This document shows positions 1 through 5,559 of a stretch of 11,704 nucleotides of DNA, one piece after another. The DNA comes from Acidobacteriota bacterium (lineage in GTDB: Bacteria; Acidobacteriota; Terriglobia; Terriglobales; Acidobacteriaceae), in NCBI GenBank assembly GCA_021809235.1, contig JAKBAG010000074.1, positions 1 to 11,704 on the forward strand, in the 5' to 3' direction. The notes under the pieces were generated by a model. That model was not told where the DNA came from and did no database searches. It worked only from the letters and a program-made list of their open reading frames with translations. Each line of letters opens with the position of its first letter. Position 1 is the first letter of the stretch. The translations under genes were made by a program, and so were the position numbers.

Positions 1-266
1 GTCGCATAGATCACCTCGCACTCGGCCGCCACCAGCGGCAGCGCCTGATCCATATCCACCGCCAACCCCAGCCACCGCAGCACAAACACATCCGTCGGCA
101 CCAGCGGAAACGCCGTCCCACTGGCCGACTGCGACAACGGCGATTCCGCTTCCTCCACCAGAATCCCCGGCCGCACCGCCGACCGCAACAAAATCGTCCG
201 CTGCGGATTGATCGTCTGCAGCCGCGTCCGCAGCGTCATGTAAAACGAATCCTTCGCATTCTGCAT
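1..266 (-). CDS. Unidentified phage neck/tail-region protein, N-terminal part
   Basis: The gene starts at an ATG on the minus strand (264-266), preceded by GGGAG with a 7-nt spacer, and stays open to the window edge, so only the first 88 residues are visible. It begins MQNAKDSFYMTLRTRLQTIN and continues through NPQRTILL, RPGILVEEAE and VPTDVFVLRWLG, with no signal peptide or membrane segment. I do not recognise the family. Its place directly after two head-tail joining genes suggests a minor neck, tail-terminator or tail-completion protein, which is inference from gene order. The N-terminal FYxxLRxRL stretch is amphipathic and probably helical. The 187-nt gap before it holds a hairpin repeat, so it may be expressed at a different level from the genes upstream. 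Confidence 0.7.
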   Translation of the reverse strand, partial: MQNAKDSFYMTLRTRLQTINPQRTILLRSAVRPGILVEEAESPLSQSASGTAFPLVPTDVFVLRWLGLAVDMDQALPLVAAECEVIYA

Positions 267-376
267 CTCAACACTCCCTCAATCCAAACCCACCCCAGGC
301 ACCCCACACCATGCCAACGCCCACACCGCAGCGCATACCAAACGCAGCCATCGCACACACCACCACCCACCACGCG

Positions 377-453
377 ACCAAAGGGAGCGCCACAACCGTC
401 CGTGGCGGCCAAAGGCCGCGTCCGCTGCATGCAATGCCTGCCCCACGCAGTGG
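377..453 (-). repeat. Structured intergenic repeat, copy A
   Basis: This element fills much of the gap after the stop codon of the gene ending at 454. Read on the plus strand it contains CGCCAC (388-393) pairing with GTGGCG (402-407); GCGGCC-AAA-GGCCGC (405-419); GCAT-GCA-ATGC (427-437); and CCAC-GCA-GTGG (443-453), which touches the stop codon. Positions 377-419 align with 1654-1696, and one pair in the second hairpin changes from G-C here to A-T there, so pairing is kept. There is no T-run, so it is not a canonical intrinsic terminator. The rest of the gap (267-376) is C/A-rich on the plus strand and holds nothing else I can support beyond the ribosome binding site of the next gene. Confidence 0.7.
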
Positions 454-888
454 CTACAGGGCTTCGGTGCCGGCTTCGCGCACCAGCAGCCGATACAGAT
501 ACACCGTACCCATCGCCTCGTTGGCTGCTACGGACTCGATTACATAGCTTTGTCCGGCCATCGTTACCGACATCGTCATCGAGAACAGGCTCTGGGCCGA
601 GGTCAGGTTCATCGACGTCACCTGCGCCTGCACGCTGGTGGCCGACATCAGCATCTCCCATCGCGGCATATCGCCTTCGCGCCATGTCGGCGGCAGCTTT
701 CGCATCAGCACCGGAGAAACCGCTACCTGCACAAAATTGTTTGCCACCAATCCCACTTCGCTCTGCTCCGTGTCGGGATTTGCTCCCGTCACCTGGAGAT
801 ACGCTGTCGTCCCTGCCACCGTGCGCAGAATCGCATCGGCCAGCATCTGGGGCGCTGCCGTTCCGCTTCTGGATGCCGTATCGCTCAT
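454..888 (-). CDS. Probable head-tail joining (stopper/adaptor-like) protein
   Basis: This 144-residue protein has an ATG start at 888, 4 nt after the TGA of the upstream connector gene, with GGGGTGAGG just before it. Such tight spacing suggests translational coupling. An in-frame start 24 nt further upstream would overlap the connector gene and lacks a better ribosome site. The protein has a polar N-terminus, a predicted helix near MLADAILRTVAG (15-26), then alternating hydrophobic stretches typical of beta structure, ending SYVIESVAAN...VYLYRLLVRE (114-138). That C-terminal pattern resembles small head-closure or stopper proteins that follow the connector in HK97-like phages, but I recognise no diagnostic motif. 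Role is inferred from size and position. The TAG stop touches a hairpin of repeat copy A. Confidence 0.75.
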   Translation of the reverse strand: MSDTASRSGTAAPQMLADAILRTVAGTTAYLQVTGANPDTEQSEVGLVANNFVQVAVSPVLMRKLPPTWREGDMPRWEMLMSATSVQAQVTSMNLTSAQSLFSMTMSVTMAGQSYVIESVAANEAMGTVYLYRLLVREAGTEAL

Positions 889-892
889 CGCC

Positions 893-1516
893 TCACCCCA
901 ATCTCTTTGCAATGTACGGCCGCAGCATCGTCTGCACCGTCTCGTCCATCAGCGACATGCCGAAGTACTGCAGCCACATCGTGTCCACCCTCGAACGCTG
1001 CACATTCAGCGACGGCTGCGCCTGCGCATTCTTCACAATCTGCGCACATGCCGACTTGATGTCGTCGCCAATCACCGTCAGCCCAGCCGTATACGTCACC
1101 TCCACCTCGTTGAACGGCAGCCCCATCAGATTCCACGGCAGCGTCAGAATCCCCGTATTCGGGTCAAAGTCCACCGTCGTCGGATCCAGCGCTGACCACT
1201 CCCCGGGCAGCGAAAAAGCCAGCGCCGCATCCAGCAGCGGAACCACCGGCAAATCCCCGCGCCGCGGCCACGCATACTTGCCCTGGATCGAAACCAGCGG
1301 ACTCGTCGCCGGCGCCAGCGGCGCCAACGGCAGATAACTCAGCATCACCGTCTGCGACCCGCTCACAATCCGCGACCGCTCCGTGTACTGCGTCACGTTG
1401 ATGTCCGGCCTGCGGCAATAGGAGTTGATCAGCGCCGTCGCCGCCGTCACCCAGTCCGCGCTCGTCCCCGCCGGCAAACCGTAATTCGTATAGTCCTGTG
1501 GCAACAGATACGCCAT
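893..1516 (-). CDS. Head-tail connector protein (gp6-like)
   Basis: This 207-residue protein starts at ATG 1516, preceded by AAGGGG with an 8-nt spacer. The N-terminal third (DYTNYGLPAGTSADWVTAA, then INSYCRRPDI) is helical and resembles the N-terminus of HK97 gp6/SPP1 gp15 type connectors. Further on, VTYTAG (140-145) followed by DIKSACAQIV (152-161) matches the family pattern of a beta-strand ending in Y-x-AG and a helix starting with P/D-DIK-A. Such proteins form a ring beneath the portal after DNA packaging and start the neck. At 207 residues it is longer than the roughly 100-residue HK97 gp6, closer to the larger phage connectors annotated as phiE125 gp8-like. Its TGA lies just ahead of the next gene's ATG, so the two are probably co-translated. 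Confidence 0.8.
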   Translation of the reverse strand: MAYLLPQDYTNYGLPAGTSADWVTAATALINSYCRRPDINVTQYTERSRIVSGSQTVMLSYLPLAPLAPATSPLVSIQGKYAWPRRGDLPVVPLLDAALAFSLPGEWSALDPTTVDFDPNTGILTLPWNLMGLPFNEVEVTYTAGLTVIGDDIKSACAQIVKNAQAQPSLNVQRSRVDTMWLQYFGMSLMDETVQTMLRPYIAKRLG

Positions 1517-1584
1517 CGCTCATCCCCCTTCGCTCACTCGCCCAGCTTTTGCTGTTACTACTGCCCTTGCATTTCCTGCTCGTC

Positions 1585-1599
1585 ATTCCCGCCGGGAAT
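1585..1599 (-). repeat. Small perfect inverted repeat
   Basis: ATTCCC-GCC-GGGAAT is a perfect 6-bp stem with a 3-nt loop in the gap between the capsid and connector genes. It resembles, from memory only, a CATTCCC...GGGAATC hairpin repeat common between acidobacterial genes. It has no T-tract. A second short stem, CGCGG-CCAG-CCGCG, lies at 1640-1653. Confidence 0.5.
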
Positions 1600-1653
1600 C
1601 CCCTTCTCGGTTTTCCGCTGCAACCTCACCGACAACCACCGCGGCCAGCCGCG

Positions 1654-1758
1654 ACCAACGGGAGCGCCACGGCTGTCCGTGGCGACCGAAGGTCGCGGCT
1701 GCCCCACGCAGTGGTCGCGGCTGCCCCACGCAGTGGTCGCGGCTGCCCCACGCAGTGG
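1654..1758 (-). repeat. Structured intergenic repeat, copy B, with 22-bp tandem repeat
   Basis: This element fills the 3' flank of the capsid gene. It contains CGCCACGG-CTGT-CCGTGGCG (1665-1684, perfect 8-bp stem); GCGACC-GAA-GGTCGC (1682-1696), whose stem shares its first bases with the previous one so the two are alternatives; and three perfect head-to-tail 22-bp units (1691-1712, 1713-1734, 1735-1756). Each unit reads GGTCGCGG then CTGCCCCACGCAGT, and each carries a CCAC-GCA-GTGG hairpin (1704-1714, 1726-1736, 1748-1758). The last hairpin touches the capsid TAA. It is related to copy A at 377-453. A role in mRNA 3'-end stability or partial termination is inference. Confidence 0.8.
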
Positions 1759-2727
1759 TTATCGGTCGACGAGCACCTGATAGTGCGCGTAGTTGGCGCC
1801 CTTCACCACCACGCCGCCAAATTTCACGGCGACGTACTGGAGCGTGAGCGAATTCGGCAGTCCCAGCTCGAAGATGCGCGGAGCCGGATCGCCCAGCCAG
1901 TGATACTCGATCAGGTCCTCGGTCACGATGTAGGCAGGCAGCACCGCTGTGCCCGAACCAGGAGTGCCCGTGTAGCCCAGGCTCCAGTCCGGAATCAGCG
2001 GCAGGTCGCCGGCCTGCGTCGAAAGCATCTTCACGCGCACGCCGCCCGTGATGTCGTCGGTGCGCAGCACCACGTTGAACTCGGTCTTCATCTCGCGATC
2101 AATCAGGTCCAGCAGCACCGGATTGGCATAGATTGCCGTCGGTCGCACGCGATAGCCATTGTTGGCCACCATCTGTGCCACCGCACTCTTCAACCCATCC
2201 ACAATCGACGAGGTCGTCGAGATCGTTGTCGTGTTGCCACCGGCTACAATCTGCGCCGCCGCACCCATGTACTGGGTCGTCGTCGGAGCAGTCAGGCTGG
2301 TGTCGTTGCCATTCCACAGCGCCACATCATGTGCCACCATCAGCCCGCTCACCGTATCTGCAAGGTCCTTGGCCTGCAGATAGGCAAACTGCTGCTGCTG
2401 GTTGCCCAGCTCCACGTCGAAGAGGTTGTAGTTCATCTGCGCCACCAGTGCCTTCAGCGGAACAGATCGCTCCACGCGCGTCGGGCTCACGACTGTCGGC
2501 GTAATCGCGCGCGGATTCACAAACGCCGCCGTCCCCGCGCTGGGAATCGCCGTCTCTTCAAAGTAGCGCGACGGATGTCCCGTCGCCGGAACCTGCTTGA
2601 TCCGCTGACCAAACGGACTCGATCGACGACAGATGTCGAAGATCTCCGTCTGGTACATGGGAACTTCAATCGCTCCAGGTCCGATGTAGTCGGCCGCCGC
2701 ATGAATGTCTGCAAAACTGATGTTCAT
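1759..2727 (-). CDS. Major capsid protein (HK97-fold type)
   Basis: This 322-residue protein forms the icosahedral shell. I chose the ATG at 2727 (MNISFADIHAAADYIG), with a GGAAAGAG stretch just upstream; an in-frame TTG 63 nt earlier has no convincing ribosome site and falls in a hairpin. The body looks like an HK97-fold capsid protein: an N-arm rich in small and acidic residues, an internal A-domain-like region with TAIYANPVLLDLIDREM, then VKMLSTQAGDLPLIPDWSL, and a final YVAVKFGGVVVKGANYAHYQ segment. Its place after protease and scaffold genes agrees. The mature-size start suggests there is no long N-terminal delta domain, consistent with a separate scaffold gene upstream. The 178-nt leader is full of hairpins, and the stop touches a structured repeat, so this gene may have its own transcript boundaries. 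The family call rests on context and general pattern rather than a signature motif. Confidence 0.85.
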   Translation of the reverse strand: MNISFADIHAAADYIGPGAIEVPMYQTEIFDICRRSSPFGQRIKQVPATGHPSRYFEETAIPSAGTAAFVNPRAITPTVVSPTRVERSVPLKALVAQMNYNLFDVELGNQQQQFAYLQAKDLADTVSGLMVAHDVALWNGNDTSLTAPTTTQYMGAAAQIVAGGNTTTISTTSSIVDGLKSAVAQMVANNGYRVRPTAIYANPVLLDLIDREMKTEFNVVLRTDDITGGVRVKMLSTQAGDLPLIPDWSLGYTGTPGSGTAVLPAYIVTEDLIEYHWLGDPAPRIFELGLPNSLTLQYVAVKFGGVVVKGANYAHYQVLVDR

Positions 2728-2780
2728 ATTGCTCTTTCCGCCCGCTTCCGGGCCCGGTGAGTCGAAACCCACATGTTGTC

Positions 2781-2818
2781 GCAGCGGCAACCACGGCTAC
2801 CACCGCAGTTGCCGCCGC
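2781..2818 (-). promoter_or_regulatory. Long hairpin upstream of the major capsid gene
   Basis: On the plus strand GCAGCGGCAAC (2781-2791) pairs with GTTGCCGCCGC (2808-2818), an 11-bp stem with one mismatch that becomes G-U in the minus-strand RNA. Inside is a symmetric CA/CA internal loop, a further 3-bp CGG/CCG stem and a 6-nt loop. It starts about 53 nt upstream of the capsid ATG in the transcribed direction and has no T-tract. A role as mRNA stabiliser, processing site or attenuator is inference. Confidence 0.55.
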
Positions 2819-2828
2819 CTTTGTTACC

Positions 2829-2863
2829 CTTTGGGCGCTGCTTCCCAAAGAGAATCTGTCTCT
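2829..2863 (-). other. Two short inverted repeats in the scaffold-capsid gap
   Basis: CTTTGGG (2829-2835) pairs perfectly with CCCAAAG (2844-2850) across an 8-nt loop. AGAGA (2849-2853) pairs with TCTCT (2859-2863). Neither is followed by a T-run on the transcribed strand, so they are not called terminators. Confidence 0.45.
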
Positions 2864-2879
2864 GCATTTCGCACGCTTC

Positions 2880-2905
2880 AGCCGCGCTGCGGCTCCATGC
2901 AATGG
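2880..2905 (-). repeat. Stop-adjacent double hairpin after the scaffold-like gene
   Basis: CCAT-GCA-ATGG (2895-2905) touches the TAG of the scaffold-like gene and differs from the CCAC-GCA-GTGG hairpins at 443-453 and 1748-1758 by one compensated base pair. AGCCGC-GCT-GCGGCT (2880-2894), a perfect 6-bp stem, follows directly. It is therefore a third, divergent member of the same stop-adjacent hairpin family. Confidence 0.65.
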
Positions 2906-3337
2906 CTAGAGCGAGCCGGCGCGGCGCAGTTGGCTTTTCACCGCAATGCGCTGCTCCAGGCTCAGCCCCTTCAGTGCGGCATCCAGCTTGGCCATCTCCA
3001 CCTGGCCTTCGCCAATGCCGTGCTTGGCCAGCATCTCCGTCGTGGCCGACGGTAGAGTGCGGCGCAGTGTCTGCAGAGGGTTCGGGCGTGCCTGTCCCGC
3101 CTCCATGCGACCCAGTTCGTTGCGCAGCCGTTCGATCTCCTGTTCGGCTCCTGCCAGCCTCTCGGCCAGCGACTCGTCCCCGTGGTGTTCCACCGTGGCC
3201 GAGATGCGCTCCAGTTCGCCCGTCAGGCTCAGCTGTCGCTCCTCGATGCGGTTCAGTGCGGCCTCCAGTGTGGCTGCCGCTGCCTCCAGCCGCTCCATCA
3301 CTTCGCTCGAAGCTGTTGCCATGGTTTGCTCTTGCAT
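2906..3337 (-). CDS. Coiled-coil, scaffold-like capsid assembly protein
   Basis: This 143-residue protein starts at ATG 3337 with a strong AAAGGAG and a 6-nt spacer. Residues from about 10 to 80 form a charged, heptad-like helix (VMERLEAAAATLEAALNRI, then AERLAGAEQEIERLRNEL), followed by a proline break near ARPNPLQTL and a short C-terminal helical domain (MLAKHGIGEGQVEMAKLDAAL) with a basic end. Small size, coiled coil and position between protease and capsid genes fit a scaffolding protein, which guides capsid protein into procapsids and is removed by the protease. In HK97 this job is done by the capsid delta domain; here a separate gene may do it. No motif is diagnostic, so it could also be another assembly chaperone. 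The stop touches a hairpin. Confidence 0.7.
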   Translation of the reverse strand: MQEQTMATASSEVMERLEAAAATLEAALNRIEERQLSLTGELERISATVEHHGDESLAERLAGAEQEIERLRNELGRMEAGQARPNPLQTLRRTLPSATTEMLAKHGIGEGQVEMAKLDAALKGLSLEQRIAVKSQLRRAGSL

Positions 3338-3360
3338 TGCTTGCTCCTTTCGTCGTCTTG

Positions 3361-3379
3361 TTCCGCCCGGCCTGCGGAA
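3361..3379 (-). other. Hairpin just after the protease stop
   Basis: TTCCGC-CCGGCCT-GCGGAA is a 6-bp perfect stem with a 7-nt loop, starting 3 nt after the protease TAG and ending about 23 nt before the scaffold-like ATG. It lacks a T-tract. It may separate translation or stabilise the mRNA between two genes needed in different amounts; this is inference. Confidence 0.45.
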
Positions 3380-3382
3380 TGT

Positions 3383-3883
3383 CTAGCTTGCCAGCCGGAA
3401 GCTTGTTCCCAGATAGGCCGCCTTTTCGCGCAGCAGAATGGCCGCTCCGGTAAAGGTTGCCCGCGTCAGCCGCCAGATCTCCGCCCGCATATCCGCCACC
3501 TGCGCATCGGCCAGTTCGTAGCTCATGCCCATCGAACCCGGCTTGGCCCGGCGCATCGCATCGGCTGCCTCGGGAAAATCCCGCGCATACAGATAGCCCT
3601 TCACCACCAGCTTTCGCCCCTCAAAATCGGCATCCGTAATCAACCCGATCTTCCGCTTCGCATCGTGCCCATCCCATCCCGGCCGATAATCCACCGCCAT
3701 CCCCATCAGGCTCGGCAACGCCGCCTCCGCCGCCACGCGCGTCAACACCACACGATGCCCCCGCGCACCCGCTGGCGCCTTGTCGCTCGGCGCATCCACC
3801 ACCGTCAACACACCCTCAAACGGCAGCCGGTTCGGATGCCCCTTCACGTGTGGAATCTTCACTGACATTGCATCCAGTTGCAT
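3383..3883 (-). CDS. Prohead maturation protease (HK97/herpesvirus-assemblin type)
   Basis: This 166-residue protein starts at ATG 3883, preceded by a G-rich GGGGGAGGGGGA; an in-frame GTG 33 nt further upstream has a poorer site. It would cleave the scaffold and perhaps the capsid N-terminus during prohead maturation. The family pattern is visible: an N-terminal beta region (LPFEGVLTVVD, 20-30), a histidine in WDGHDAKRKIG (H73), a beta pair (LVVKGYLYARDF), and the serine motif GSMGMSYEL (116-124, S117 or S121 the candidate nucleophile), then WRLTRATFTGAAIL. His plus Ser in this spacing is typical of U35-type prohead proteases. Position between portal and capsid agrees. Which serine is catalytic I cannot decide. 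The upstream gap (3884-4038) shows no supported feature. Confidence 0.8.
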   Translation of the reverse strand: MQLDAMSVKIPHVKGHPNRLPFEGVLTVVDAPSDKAPAGARGHRVVLTRVAAEAALPSLMGMAVDYRPGWDGHDAKRKIGLITDADFEGRKLVVKGYLYARDFPEAADAMRRAKPGSMGMSYELADAQVADMRAEIWRLTRATFTGAAILLREKAAYLGTSFRLAS

Positions 3884-4038
3884 TCCCCCTCCCCCATCCC
3901 TGTTCGCGTTTCTCACTCACTTCCTCTCGCCCCATCCCATTGCTGCCGTCTCGCGTCCGCCCTCCCATCGCTTTCTCCGTTGCCGCGGCTCCTGTTCGCC
4001 GCTTGCATTTCCGCGTGTCTGCCTCATGCGGCGAGTCT

Positions 4039-5376
4039 TCATGCGCCCAGCTGCCGCACCCTGTCCCAGGTCGATGCTGCTCCCTGCAACGGTGCCTTCC
4101 CACCGTCGTCCAGTGCGCTCAGCCCGCGCATCGCTCTCACTTCGTTCACCGTCAGCACGCCGGCCTGCAACAGTTGCACCTGCATCGCCAGCTCCGTCTG
4201 CGCATCGGCTGCGCTCAGATCGTTGAAGACGAACTCAAACTCGCGCCAACCCACGCACTTGCCAAAGACATCCCGCGTCAGGTGCTCCTCAATCCTCCGC
4301 GCCAGCGGCGCAATCGCCGAGCGGAAGGCCTCATCGGTCAGCTCCGCCGCCGTCGACCGATTCACATCCGCTTCCAGCCCCAGCAGCAGCGGCGGCAGCC
4401 CAAACGCATCGGCAATCAGCCGGATCAGAAACGTCTGCCACTGCAGCCGCATATCCGCATCCGTGCCCTGGGCAAATCGCAACACCTCCGGCTTCTGCTC
4501 GGTGGCAATCAGCGGAACCCGTCCCGTCCCTTCAATCTCGTCCTGCCACCAGCGAATAATCCGCTCATGCTGCGTCGGCGTCGCCTCATTCAGCCACAGC
4601 GCATACTGCACCACCGTATTCGCCGCCAGCTTGCCCGCAAACCGATGCGCACTCAGAAACTCGTTCACCGTCTCGAACGCCACCTCCAGCGGACCCAGTC
4701 CAAACGGCGAAAAGCTTCGCGGATTCATCCGCAGATACAGCAGCTGATCGTCGCGCAGCGGAATCCCTTCCTCCACGGAACGGCCCATCGGCACCTGCTC
4801 ATAGCGCGCCGTCTCGCTGCTCCCATCCCAATGCGCATTCACGCGAATCGTCGAGCCATCCACCGGCCACAACATCGCCGGTCGCTGCGGATCGCCCGTC
4901 CGCTCCATCTCTATCGCCCCATAGCCACCCGTCAGCGCATCCTCAATCACCTGCTCCAGCAGCGTGCGAAAGCTGTCCGACTCATTCGGCTCCTCCAGCA
5001 TCCGCCGCAGCGCCCGCACCTTCCGTCGCGCATACGCAATCTCCTCCTCGCGCGCCCCGCGCCGCACCCGGATCTGCCAGTCCATGGCCACTATCCGATC
5101 CTTGATCACGTTCATCGCCCGCCGCACCACCGGCGTCTCGGCAAACCGCCGCAGATTCATCTGCGTCGGCTTCGGCATCGCCGACGTCGTTCCCGCGCCG
5201 TAACCATACGGCGATACAATCGTCGGCATCGCAATCGTCCGGCGCTCGGCACCCTCCGCCTTGCCCTTGCCGCTCCTGTCTCCCGCCTTCGTCGCCGTGC
5301 CACGCCCACTTTCGCGATTCAGGCCCTCCCACATCGCACGCACCCAGCTTGTCCGCTCTTCCTTCTCTGCCTTCAC
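4039..5376 (-). CDS. Portal protein (HK97-type)
   Basis: This 445-residue protein forms the dodecameric ring at the capsid vertex through which DNA is packaged. I chose GTG 5376 because AAGGAAGGAAG lies just upstream. The longer reading frame opens with a TTG at 5427, but that codon lies inside the T-tract of an intrinsic terminator, so it cannot be the start of a transcript made downstream of it. After a charged, low-complexity N-terminus come ETPVVRRAMNVIKDRI (helix), WQIRVRRGA, LLEQVIEDALTGGYGAIEM, the portal segment LRMNPRSFSPFGLGPLEVA (about 215-233), IADAFGLPPLLLG (about 321-333) and a C-terminal LTVNEVRAMRGL (about 408-419), all typical of the Phage_portal family. The order terminase-portal-protease-capsid is canonical except for the inserted kinase cassette upstream. 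Confidence 0.92.
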   Translation of the reverse strand: MKAEKEERTSWVRAMWEGLNRESGRGTATKAGDRSGKGKAEGAERRTIAMPTIVSPYGYGAGTTSAMPKPTQMNLRRFAETPVVRRAMNVIKDRIVAMDWQIRVRRGAREEEIAYARRKVRALRRMLEEPNESDSFRTLLEQVIEDALTGGYGAIEMERTGDPQRPAMLWPVDGSTIRVNAHWDGSSETARYEQVPMGRSVEEGIPLRDDQLLYLRMNPRSFSPFGLGPLEVAFETVNEFLSAHRFAGKLAANTVVQYALWLNEATPTQHERIIRWWQDEIEGTGRVPLIATEQKPEVLRFAQGTDADMRLQWQTFLIRLIADAFGLPPLLLGLEADVNRSTAAELTDEAFRSAIAPLARRIEEHLTRDVFGKCVGWREFEFVFNDLSAADAQTELAMQVQLLQAGVLTVNEVRAMRGLSALDDGGKAPLQGAASTWDRVRQLGA

Positions 5377-5425
5377 GTCTTCCTTCCTTCCCGCGCCGTG
5401 CGCACCATGTCGATTTCCCAGCCCC

Positions 5426-5461
5426 AAAACAAAACAGGCACAGCCCGCTGGCCATGCCTGT
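5426..5461 (-). terminator. Rho-independent terminator closing the kinase/DUF3037 cassette
   Basis: In the minus-strand RNA sense ACAGGCA (5461-5455) pairs perfectly with TGCCTGT (5440-5434). Inside is a TG/TG internal loop, a GCC/GGC 3-bp stem and an AGCG tetraloop. The hairpin is followed by TTTGTTTT (5433-5426). It lies about 100 nt after the DUF3037 stop and 50 nt before the portal start. It is the only hairpin in the window with a proper T-tract. Portal expression must rely on read-through, antitermination or a promoter I cannot see in the short gap. Confidence 0.8.
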
Positions 5462-5559
5462 CTCTGCTACCCGACTTTTCCCGATCCCGGCGGCGAAGAC
5501 TCCCGCCTCATCCACTGCCCAATTCCAAAACTACTTCCTGCCCGCTCCCGGCAATGGGG

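Noticed and set aside
402..1337. Long plus-strand open frame over the connector genes
   Set aside because: It is antisense to two well-spaced minus-strand genes with good ribosome sites, and its composition is Ser/Pro/Arg-biased without recognisable domains.
1691..1756. Possible CRISPR array from three 22-bp repeats
   Set aside because: The units are head-to-tail with no spacers and there are no cas genes, so this is a simple tandem repeat.
2728..2790. Upstream TTG start for the capsid protein
   Set aside because: The codon lies in a hairpin stem and lacks a ribosome site; the ATG at 2727 gives a sensible capsid N-terminus.
2728..2860. Possible promoter before the capsid gene (TTGGGA, 16 nt, TAACAA)
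   Set aside because: Both hexamers match consensus poorly and they lie inside an inverted repeat, so support is too weak.
3917..4038. A 36-codon frame (starting MRQTRGNASGEQ) between portal and protease
   Set aside because: It has no ribosome binding site, a composition like random GC-rich DNA and no known match.
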